NCBI GenBank assembly: GCA_048013815.1
Contig: CM106585.1
Span: forward strand, 18,972,001-19,036,000
Length of the DNA stretch: 64,000 nucleotides
Direction: 5' to 3'
Source: Setoptus koraiensis
Taxonomy: Eukaryota; Arthropoda
The notes under the pieces: model-generated
The model's input: only the letters and a program-made list of their open reading frames with translations
Told to the model about the DNA's origin: nothing
Database searches by the model: none
Made by a program: the position numbers and the translations under genes
Shown: positions 11,620-22,640 of the stretch, piece after piece
Layout of the letters: each line of letters opens with the position of its first letter
Numbering within the stretch: position 1 is the stretch's first letter

Positions 11620-11661
11620 AGATTTTTAGCTCCCTTGAGGTAGCCAGAAATCTAAAAATCT
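11620..11661. repeat. Short hairpin with 10-bp arms
   Basis: AGATTTTTAG at 11620-11629 and its exact complement CTAAAAATCT at 11652-11661, separated by 22 nt. Confidence 0.7.
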
Positions 11662-11885
11662 GCTCTCGCAACCTGCCGATGATCCAGTGACGGCCCGCCG
11701 TACGACAGTACGCATCAACTAAAAGTCCAATCTCGCCGCTGTTCTACGTTGATATTTTCGACTAACGTCAGTAACGGCCGTATTCATCGGACACGTGGTT
11801 GGAAACGACACGTTCGGCCGTTAGACGGAGAGCGAACACGAAGAAACGAAGTCCAGTCTGCCTACACCAACGCCATGATAGGGGG

Positions 11886-11980
11886 TCCCGAACAGCCACG
11901 GATTAGGCGCTCGAGGAATGCGAAAAATGTTCCGTTTTCGTATCCATCTCCGAGTGTGCTTAATCCGTGGCTGTTCGGGA
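11886..11980. repeat. Long hairpin, 20-bp perfect arms
   Basis: TCCCGAACAGCCACGGATTA at 11886-11905 pairs perfectly with 11961-11980. Three more inner pairs (one G:U) extend the stem to 23, leaving a loop of about 49 nt. It could be a small foldback element or a small-RNA precursor. Confidence 0.75.
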
Positions 11981-12030
11981 TAACCCGATAACCCGTTGAC
12001 CAGAACGCACCGATCGACGAGCCTGGCGGG

Positions 12031-12096
12031 CTCAGAAAAAGAGTCTCAGAAAAAGCCTCAGAAAAAGTCTCGGAAAAAGTCTCGGAAAAAGACTCG
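12031..12096. repeat. 12-bp tandem repeat
   Basis: About five copies of a CTCAGAAAAAGT / CTCGGAAAAAGT unit just downstream of the 3' end of the hemopexin-like gene. Confidence 0.85.
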
Positions 12097-12209
12097 ACGC
12101 ATGGACGCGATTCGAAGTTCGAACAAACTGTTTCGGTTTAATTTTACGATGGTAATATGTACAATTGATTTTGCATCGATTGCTGATGCTCGAATGAGAT
12201 TCTCATTGT

Positions 12210-15200
12210 CTATAAAGACGAGTTTGACAATTCTGGCTCGCTCAGGGGAAAATTTTTCACCTTGTTGAGCGCAGCCCTGTCCAGATAGGGCTCCGTTGGT
12301 CCGGCTAGTAGTAACTTGAGGCGCCTCCAATTGGATATCATAACAACTAGAATAACGCCTATTATGCTGGTCAATAGGATGGACAATATTGTTAAATATG
12401 TTATTATCGCTTGAGACGCACACGACGCCGGATGACGCTCCCTAACGAGGCCCTCTAACGGCACTATTTCCGGCGAGCTGGTGAGATTCTGTTGGTAATG
12501 TGTGACATTTGCATCGGGATTATAAATAAGCTTATTGTTTGATTGGCCCGATGATGAGACCAAATTGCGTATCTTTGATTGTTGAATATTGACGAAATCC
12601 GTATCGTCGTTGGATTGTGCGCTTGCAATGGACAACCTGTTGATTTCGGTCGACGCAAATAAATCTGAGCCCATCTGACGCTCTTGGCACGGATTTTTGT
12701 AGGCCTTATCGAATTGGCAACCCGATAAAAACTTGCTACTAATACATTTGGCCTCGCTCAATGGCGTCGAAGACCTGACACTGCGGCTGCTCGATGTGGA
12801 ATATCCATCCTGTGTTTGGGAGCAGACAAAACAAAATTGTAAGATTTGCTCGTCGAGAATAGAGAAAAAAAAATCACGGCAACTGACGCTAAATGTTACT
12901 TACCGTGAACTCGCTCGCTTTGTATGTGTAATACCGCATGCCCGAGAACACATAGACAATATCCGAGCTCAGACTGTGATAGATGGCGTCAACTCGCAAT
13001 TGATGGCCAATCAGAGACACTATTGGTGCCATTTGTGAATTTTGAAAGCGAGCTTGCAGACTCTTGTTGGAGTAATCATAGCAAACGTACCTGTCGCCTG
13101 AGAAGAATTTTCCAGTGGAGGGCAGAGATTTAATTGTGGGTCGGTTTGTTTTTAGGCACACGAAACGTGGCGAATGAGTGACAAAACAGAAAAACAGATT
13201 TTACAGATTTTTGTCAAGTGAGCAAAAGAAGCAGCATTTCCCTTGTCAAGCGACATGGTCAGAAAGAGAAGAAAAAATATGCGAATGAGATAAGAAAATG
13301 TCCACTGGGACGATTCTCTTATCTTTAGTATGTGCTACAGCACATGTTTCAATCTAATTATGCCTCAACCTTGACACTGTTGAGTGACTAAAGTCATACT
13401 CTGTTGTAACGAGCGCTAACTAACATTACATCATTCGTCGTCTCAATTATCGCCTAATTATCCTAACTGCAGTCAGCATTTTTTCGCTCATTAATCATGT
13501 TCGTTAAGCGCTAAAGGCAAGCAAGGCAGCGTTAGAGAGTGATGGTCAGTTTACGGCCAGCATCCCGAATGGCAGCGAGCGATTTGCTTTGCCGGTTATT
13601 GGCTTACCTTTGATAAAATACACTTGATTTTGGTAGCGATCGTAGTAGGCCGCCGTGATGGGATCATCATTGGCGGACTCGAGTGCTGGGTATTCGGTAC
13701 GAAGGGACGTTTTTGTTACCACTGACTCATTAGATTGTGTGTAATTAATTGTAATCAACAAATTGGCCTGAATAGTGTGATGAGGGTATTTGTTGAAAGG
13801 AAAAAAGAGAAGAAAGCGATGAAGACGTGATTAACATTGAGTTGATTGATAAAAAACTATGGCTAGTGAAAACAGATAATTTGTTATCTCTCTCTCTCTC
13901 TCTATGTTTGTTTATGCAACGTATTGATTGATCGGCCTTGATCCAGATGTTGTTGTCCATTGCACCTTAAAGCGATCGCTGGCCGAATCGCTGGGCTGGC
14001 ACAGGTACAGGCAGTCGCTAAGATGGTCGCTCAATCGAAAAAATTTTCATATTTAGATGCCAGTTAGAGATAATGGAGGTTGCTGTTGAACTTACAGAAA
14101 TTAGATAGATCTCGTTGAAGACCCTAAACGAAGCGTCTATATTGTGTCCAGTTACAATGTAACCATAATTGTCAGTTTTGGCCTTGATTGCATTTCTGTG
14201 GCCCTCGTCGTATCTGAATTCATATTTTTGTTTATTATTACTATTATTGCTGTTGTTGTCGGTTGTTGATTGGTGCTGATGCAAACGCAGCGGCCATACC
14301 CAATCTCTGAGATGAAGTTTTGTGTCAAAACGAAGTCGCCTCATGTATTCGTGGGACTCTAAATGAATCGACGACGAATGTGCCAAACTCTTGCTGGTGC
14401 GCGTTTCTGAAATTTTAGGCACGACATAATTGAAGAATCGCCTAAATCTGGCCAGCACCCCCTCCGGTCCGGACACATCGATCGGTGTTGTCGCTGGCTG
14501 AGATTGATTGCCCCGTGCGATGGCATCCTCTGGATCGAGCGTCGCATGCAGATCATTATCGCCTTGTTTGTTGTTTTTAAAATTTCTATTACTTGGTGTG
14601 CTAGTGATGGTGAGATCAGACGAGTAGTTTTTTTGTTTGGGCCAGTCGTTGTTTTGTGGCGATGTTGGCGCAATTGAATTCAGTTGATTATCGGCAATCA
14701 CGAGATTAGTATCGTCATTGGTTAGATTGGCCTCGAGCGGAGGCATTGGGATGAAGCCATAATCAACTATTTCATCTATGGGCTGATAAGAATAACAAAC
14801 CGACGGCGGACACAGCAGCAATTCTTCGTTGTCCAACAATTGCCAATTTGGTTGCGTTAAATCTAAATTGGAGTGCACCTTAAATGGTCTAGTGGCCCAT
14901 TCGATGGCACGCAATTGAAATCTGTTTTCGCCTTGCGACAAAAACTCCAACCAATAGTGTAGCCTGTTTTTTTCTGTTATGAACGCTGCAGCCTCAACCG
15001 GATAATCCAATTGATCGGCGGCCAGCAACGAGGTTGAGGCGCCCCGAAAAATGAGTCTGTCGTAAATGGTGACAATTTCATTTTTGCCGGCTGCGTTATC
15101 CTTGTCGCCGCTGTTGTTGCTGTCCGAATGTGTTGGCCTGTCCTGATTTGTGTGATCGTCGTCCGTGTTTATGGATCGCGACGATGCCACGGGCAACTCC

Positions 15201-16267
15201 GACGATGAATTTTTGATCGCGGTTTGTTCCTGGTGAGCACCGGCAATGGGGCCCGTGGACATTCTACGCTCCACATAGACAATGGTGTAATAGTTTCTAG
15301 TTATCCATTCCTCGTAGATTTGTGTTATGGCCATTATACGGGTGTTGACATCGGCCAAAATCGGATGATTCAAGAAGTCATAATCTTCGTGATTGTGCTG
15401 ATGAATTTGATGATTGTGATTGATGTGCAAATTTTTCATGGGCCGACCCATGTTGCTGGCGGGCGCCGTTCGGGTTGCCGTGGAAACTGTTGGCTCGTCG
15501 TCGTCCCAGTGCAACAAATCCGACTCAACGAGCAAACTGGACGGATTGTCTCTGTCTGTGATGTTCACATAATTGGTCACCTCGAACGAATTTGCGTCAA
15601 TGTTTAGCCGCAGTATGTGCGCCGTCTTTTGGCCGAAATCTTTGCGAACCAAATAGGTGGTGTTAATGTCGAATGACGAAAACGACGCAACGGGCAATAT
15701 CTTGAATTTTTGTGATTTAACATTGTCATGTTGACCGGCTTTTATGAAGGAATTGTCATTGCCGGAAGCCAGCTCTAAATTGTTGCCAATCAATGGCCCA
15801 CCCGCGGAATCCATCTGGCTGGCGGGGCTCGACAGTGTTGCACTGGCGCTGGTCACCACCGGTTGCATAAAAGAGCGAGGATAATTTGGCCAGAACTCGC
15901 TGAGACGTTTCATTTTGGCAGGGAAGGCGTGTATTTTGAAGTCGTCGCGAGGTATAACTTGACCAGTTTGAAAGACATAGTTATCGGAGAGCAGATATAA
16001 TTTGTAATTGAACGAAATGTCTCGTTTAACGTGCACCACCATCATGGCCAGATTTATGGGCAAGCTGGGCCTAGACGAACAAAATGGCAAAATGTCGCGC
16101 GACACACCGGGAAAAGTGGAGGATAAAGACGACGTTGTGTCATCTTGTTGTTGCATGTTGCCCGTTGCAAATATGCGCATATTTGAGACCATGGCGACAA
16201 TTAAAATGAGGAACAATAGTGATAGTTTGCCCGATTTTGCACTCGGAAAAATCTTGTGTTTTGCCAT
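12210..16267 (-). CDS. Type I membrane protein with hemopexin-like repeats
   Basis: Large secretory-pathway protein of about 1,050-1,066 aa. Exons on minus: 16267-14096; a short, uncertain exon from 13995 to about 13966 or 13921; 13767-13608; 13097-12904; and 12809-12210. The start ATG 16267 directly precedes a signal peptide (LSLLFLILIVAM). Exon 1 encodes a long ectodomain with Asn/Ser/Asp-rich linkers. The 13608/13097 junction restores YFIKGDRYVCYDY, a classical hemopexin-repeat motif, and VDAIYHSLSSDIVYVFSG with RYYTYK gives a second one, so a partial propeller is likely. A single membrane span lies in exon 5 (ITYLTILSILLTSIIGVILV), followed by a cytoplasmic tail of about 50 residues. Ligand unknown; iron or matrix binding cannot be inferred from the fold. 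The hemopexin assignment rests on motif spacing only. Confidence 0.72.
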
Positions 16268-17382
16268 TGTTGTTGTGTGTGTGCCGGCCACACTTTTGGG
16301 CTGATCTTTTGTAGTTTCGAGAACCTCTTGACAGTTTCGATAGCGATGGATGCAATTTGGAAAAGGCGAAATTTCGTCGAGTTGGCGACACTTTTCTGTT
16401 GGGTCGAGTTGGCGACACTTTTCTGTTGGATCGTTTCGGAAAACCTTTAAATTAATAGCACTAGATTGACGTGTGTGCGCTGACGAAACTGAAACTCGTC
16501 TAACTTGTGGTGTCTGAGATTGGAATAAAAATAATCTTTTTTTCGCTGTCAGCCGAATCGGTTTGCTGCAGTTTGGTGCGAGCTGCCACAACACGCTGGC
16601 TGGAACTTTGAAATATTTGTTTAAATCATCAAACAAAAAGCTTGCTCCAGTTTTGTTGATCGAACAAACTTTTGTTTGCTTTTCTGCTCTTTGTTGCGAT
16701 CGATGCGAGCGGGCTAATTCTAAATATTCTAACTCTAAACTCAATGCTGACCGCTCAATGTTTGCCTTTCCGTGCAACGTTGGTGGTGGAAAACATTTTG
16801 TGAAAATACTTAAATAATAGGCTCAAACCATTTGCCAACGCTGTAATAATGATTTGTCAAGTTGTTCGTAATTGTCAGCCGGCCAACTGGTCAGTCGGTG
16901 TGATTTTGCAAACAATGTTTTTGCGCTCATTAATTAATGCAACTATTAACTAATTACATCACTAATCAACGGTTTCTAAAGTGAACAGGTGACTTTTTGT
17001 GCTCAAGTGGCTCAGATATAATTTGTTGTGTGTTAATATAAATTTAATATTCATACTAGTTGCTTGATGTCTCTAATTAGCGCGCTATTTGTTGTGTGCG
17101 TGTGCGTGTCTTTATGTCTATCAATGGGATAGTTGAATCAATCGATCTTGATTGAGTCCATTCTCTTACGGCTTCTCGTCGGCTGTCTCTCGGATTGTGC
17201 AAAACTTGTTGCCGCTATCTTTGCTGCTGCTGTTAGTTGTTATATCTCATTAACAGGTTGATATTGTTGGCGATATAGTGATGATACTAACAACTGAAAT
17301 GGTGAGCAAATGCAAACACTTGTTGTCGCACAAAGTTGCAGTGGTGTGTGGCTAGACGCTTACCTTGATTATTTGGCTCTTG

Positions 17383-17470
17383 CTGTCGCTATTCGGCTGT
17401 CGCTATTTGGCTGTCGCTATTTGGCTGTCGCTACACATTCGGCTCATTTGGCTCATTCGGCTCATTTGGC
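17383..17470. repeat. 14-bp then 10-bp tandem repeats
   Basis: Three and a half copies of CTGTCGCTATTTGG, followed by three copies of GGCTCATTTG/GGCTCATTCG. Confidence 0.85.
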
Positions 17471-19862
17471 GCTCTCGATCGATACGACTCTCTCGTCCTT
17501 ATCTATGGTCGTTTGTTTTGATCGCGCTTGCAACTTTCTATCCTATCGCTTATGCTATCTTTAATTATTTAAATAATATCCTGTACATAGGATATAATCA
17601 CTTCTCTGCTTTTTTTTCTTCTCTCACAACAATCTCTCTGTCATGCGATATCAGCGCTACTGATACATGAATACTGTATGAATAAATTTGTCCATCGACG
17701 ATTGATTTACAGCTTTCAAATCAAACGCCGACAAACTATTGCCGGCACACAAGTGTTGTTTTGAGTCGATAGCAACGCTGACTGGCTAATCAACTGAATC
17801 ATTCAATCATACCGAGTCGCCAACCAGAAAACATTTAGTCTCCAGCTAGTGAAATGGCCAAATTGACCAGGTGATTTAATGATTTAACGCCAATGATCGG
17901 ATGCAAATTGTCTCTCGCTACGTACGTATGTATTTGTGTATAAATATTGATGTGTCTTTAATAATTATCATATATGCTCTAGTAGCAGCACAACCAACAG
18001 CCACTGGATTTGAACTGATTCGATCTATCTATCTGGCCAAGCTTGACTTGTTGTTCGGTGTCACTACCCTTGCTGATACTGCTCATGCTATTCGTTCAAT
18101 CTACAGTTTGTTTGCTTCTCCGTCTGTTTGCTGCTTCTCTGTCGAGCTTGCTGTCGAGATCCGATCGCTCTCTTTCAGTTCGTTTGTGTTTGCCTGTGTG
18201 TGCAAGCAAACGTGCCAAAGTCCGGACTGGCGTATGAATTATCTGCTGTCAGCGCTTCGATGCCTGACCTTGTGCCAAGCCAACAGCAGCAGCCGTCATC
18301 TCGCAACAACAACAACAACAGCACCAACAACAACAGCAACAACAACCTGTTGCTCATCTGCTTAAATGTATTAGAATGTATCACAAGATGTTACCTGTGG
18401 CAGATCATCTTTGCCACCAGCAATGTGAACTCATCATAATCAATTAGAGCACACACAAGCATAGATTTACGCACATTTAAACTTTTCAGAGTTTGTTTCC
18501 AGTGAAAATCCTGTCGACAGACTTCGGTTTAGACACAAAACAGAATCGGCAACAATGTCGACATCAAATATTCTCATATATCCAATATATCAAATATCCA
18601 TGTCTACCATCCGATACCGATAGTGACGCAATGCTTTGTTCGACAGCAACTCATTTTTGCTTCTTTTTTTTTCGCATTCGAACTCTATCGGCACGTGATC
18701 GAACGCACTAATCAGAATTCTAAATTATGCAATGGCTTCTCCATGCAAAGGCGCGTGTAGCAACAAACAGGTGATGTGCAAAAAGTTTTGCAACATCATC
18801 AGTAAACACAATTTCTAGCCAGCGAAAACTAGTAAAGTGGCTGCCAGTCAATTTCGTCTAATTATCAGCCACTACAGGCTTGCAGTGGCTAGGCGAGCAA
18901 AACGATTCGTGAAGCATCGAAGAGCGTCTCATTTTGCAAATCGTTGTCGTTGCCTTGATGATGAATGTGTCAGTGTCGAAATAAACGACCCCAAGAGAGC
19001 CCAACATTCGAGCAAGACGCCATACCACCTGCCCACAGTGGACGCGAAATGCACCCTCTGTTTCTGTTGGCTCGCATGAAATCTAATGCGCCCATCAGTT
19101 GCGAATTTGATATTTCGAAGAAAATAATAACATTAATTGTTGACTCACTGCATTTCTCCCCGTCCTGTGACGCAATGTGTATTTTAAGTGTAAGCCACAC
19201 TGTAACGCAACAAAAGGAAGGATTTTACTCAGTGGGAATTCTTCCATCGCTCTTCACAAGGGCAACTGTTGATGCCGGTGATCTTGATCATACAAGAGAT
19301 GATTGTCAAATTGAATGAAATTAACCAGTCTCGTCGGTTACATCATTGCTAAAAAGTGAGCAATTTGTAGTTTGTCTCTAGTTATCAAGATTATGCACAA
19401 CATCTCTCTGCCAACGCTTTCGGATGATGATTGTCGACGTTTTATCGGCAAGAGTTGCAACGTCTAACTCTGACTGATACAAGATGTTACATGCGAGCCG
19501 AAGATAAGATAAACTCCACTGATATTGATAAGATTTTTCAATGGCAAGCCACACAGTGGAGAGCGCAATTTCTACTTGCACTCACTGGACAGATTGAATT
19601 TCGAAGTAGCAGAGTTCCGACGAAACCTGTGTGATTTATTTGCTCGAGTCTGGTGGCACTTAGAAAACCGATATCGCCACATCCATGGGCGCTCTCTCAT
19701 GATTGCCGCTCACTCACAGCGATCGTAGTCGGCAGCGCCGACATTGACATGAGCGCCGACAGTTGGCTACCCCGGCCAGTAAATTCTGAATAATGTGTCC
19801 TTTTTTCTGTGCATTGACTTTCGAAGGTTCGTTCAAGTTCAACAATCTGATCTGAATGATCC

Positions 19863-19935
19863 GAAAGTCGCCGAAAAACTGTGAGTGGAAAGTCGCCGAA
19901 AAACTGTGAGTGGAAAGTCGCCGAAAAAGAGCGAG
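19863..19935. repeat. 25-bp tandem repeat, 2.9 copies
   Basis: Two identical 25-bp units beginning GAAAGTCGCCGAAAAACTGT and a third that diverges at its end. The identity suggests recent expansion. Confidence 0.9.
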
Positions 19936-22640
19936 TTAAAAGTGTCTTCGCTGGCGGCAGTTCATTAGGCACTATTAATTTCTTTCTCGACTTGCCGCTG
20001 TCACAAGTGGAAAGCATGTATAAATGGATGCTCATCGCAGGAAAACATTTGATATATGAAGAAAGAAGTGTCGAACCGTGACTCTCTTGTTATCACCATC
20101 ATCTTAATCTATTTAGGGAGCTGGCCCTGTCGAGCCAGTTAGTCACGCCATAGTTTGGCTGGCTCGAAGCTCGTGTTTTTAGATGCTCGTGCGTGCCTTT
20201 GTATCAATATACTATCTACTGATATAAATGGCATTAAATTGATTTATCTATCTATAAAACATACACACGCACATAAACAACATGGTAGTACAATTGTCAA
20301 GTTTGCCCGAGTGAGCCAATACTAGAGCTCTCTGGTATTCGCTAATGATACACGCTAATGTATCACCTCCATTCAACAACAACCTGTATACAGCCTGTAA
20401 GGTGCGAGTTTGTCGTCGCTCTACTTAGGTAGCTCTACATTATAGCTGGTATTAGTTTAGGTAGTATTAGCTATGAATAGCCAAAACAGTGAGATGGATA
20501 TTGTCGAGCTAACAGAACTGAAATAGCGTGCACAAAATCAATGAAGATGCTAATGTGAATATATGCATACAGATAGCTCTACATGAAGCCAATGAAAGCA
20601 GTCATTTCCTATCAGTCGTTTCCTCTCTATCTACTGTATACCGGTATATATATATATCTATGTATATCTCGTTTGATCGCAAGCTTACGATCACCTGACA
20701 GCTCACCTGAGCGAGTTGCCGTGCACAAGTTTCATTGCACACTACGTAAGATTGATAATCAATTAAGTGTGTATATAATAGAGTATAGTGGAATCAGCAA
20801 GGTCAAGATCAGTGTAGAGACAGCTGACAATCGAGAGAGGTAGCGGATGAGTTATAATGAGTAAGTGTGTCATTGTCAACTAGCTAAATCATTGTTGTGT
20901 TGTTGTTGTTGTTGTTCATTTTGTTTAATTACATTTTTATTATGTTAATTCACAATTGTCAGTCGCTGCTGGCTGCTCTCTGGCTTGTCACAAGTCGCTT
21001 GAGTGATGGTGTCATCATCATCATCATCGTTCAACTATTACATTTATACAACAATAAAACAAAAAAGTATATTTGCAAACTGATGATGATTTTTGCTCTA
21101 CTATTATTGTGAGCTGTCCTCTCGTGCCAATCACACTAACTAACTAACTAACTAGTGCACTTGTTTTTTTAGTTTTGCAAACACACTAGTCACTTGATAA
21201 ACTCGCTCTGTCTAGCCAATCGATACAACAGCAAACTATTCCGAATACCTGCCAAGAATAACAAACACACACTTATACCCATTTCCACCAATTCGAACTG
21301 TTCCATCAATCACTTGTTGTTGTTGCTGCTCGGTGTGCTTACTAACAAATAAACAGATTCAATTGCTAGTAATGACTGACGAAGGCTGAATTATCCGCAT
21401 TCCTTAATAAAGTGTTTGCCCATCGATCCAGCGATCGATGTCTCCGAACAAACGAGTAAACAAACTCGTTTATTTAACGGTTAATTCACATCGTAAAATG
21501 AGGCCGCTATCGACAACATCAGAAGAACAATTTTGTTGCCGTTATATAACAAACAACAATGGGTTACACCTGTCTGCTGTTATATACTTGGATCAGTGGA
21601 CGGGACAACTTTATCATCATAACCCTTACACAAACCAGCACATTACGACAGCAACCAAACAAACCAAGCACAAACAAAGATCGGTACAGATTGTTTTTCG
21701 CTTGTTTGTTGTTTGCCAGCATGAATAATGATGGGTAAATGTATTTGATTAGTCGATCAACGTCAACAACAATCCCTGCAATTGTATCGAATTCGTATGC
21801 CAGACATCTCTCAAACTAGCGTGTATTCTCTGGTTGGAATTTTAATTAACAAGCACTCTGATTGTCCACAATTTTCTTTTCTTCGCTCACATACATTATG
21901 CAGTGTCTTATTGGATCAGTTAAAGATGCTCAAATAACCTTGAATTATTTGGCATTGGTGTCTTGCTACGTGAAGAGATACGCAAGTAAACAATGCCCAG
22001 GTACAAGGCAAAAATCTAAGTTTAACATATGATTTCAGCTACAGACTCTGCCGCAAATAAAACGAAAAATCGAACAGCTATCTTCTCTTGGGCCCCAATC
22101 GATTGTTGTCAATGCAGCTATGATGCTGGAATGGCGATGCTCGACACAGAAATATCGCTCTCGTTATCATAAATCATAGCGAAAGAACAAGACAGTCTAT
22201 GGTCCAAATTAGAAAAGCACGAAGCCTGCGAGGACAGAGCCCATTGTCATTTGGAAGAAATTAAGAAGCCAACTCTGTATAGAGGGGCTGATTTGGGGCG
22301 ACTCGTCCTATGTGAATGTCTGTGATTTAGAGAATAGAAATGACTCTTATCCCCGCTGACCCAACAATATGTTGTGAATGCGATGAAAGTGACAGCCTAT
22401 GCGTTGGCGTGAAGAGCTTACATATTGTTAGACATCCACTCAGGTGAGAGAAGCGTGCGCAGTGAGGTACATGACAGTGGGCCCCAACAAAAAGCGGATC
22501 AAACAAATGAGCCTAATGTTAGCAGGCAATATTGTTCTGTTTCACATGCACACAGATGTGTCGATCAAAGATTTATATAAATACATATTTTGGTTAGACG
22601 GACTGAATCTGTCTGGCCTACATCCAGTCTTGGACCAAAA

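Larger units (their letters stand above)
9083..12209. other. Non-coding region upstream of RXR
   Basis: No recognisable gene. It holds T-rich irregular repeats (9480-9640), GAGC runs near 9930-9960, AACGCATTTTG repeats near 10065-10105, a CAA/CAG/CGA array (10375-10515), a cluster of dyads (11016-11285), two hairpins (11620-11661, 11886-11980) and a 12-bp array (12031-12096). It probably contains RXR promoter and 5' UTR exons, which I cannot delimit. Confidence 0.5.
16268..22640. other. Gene-poor interval of 6.4 kb
   Basis: No open frame here resembles a known family or carries a convincing exon. It holds a 14-bp array (17383-17470), CAA repeats near 18300-18345, a 25-bp array (19863-19935) and GTT repeats near 20896-20915. 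Its edges should contain the promoters of the hemopexin-like gene (-) and HID1 (+). Confidence 0.5.

Noticed and set aside
22444-22640. Upstream open stretch before HID1
   Set aside because: The myristoylation-type start at 22641 fits the family; the upstream part does not resemble HID1.
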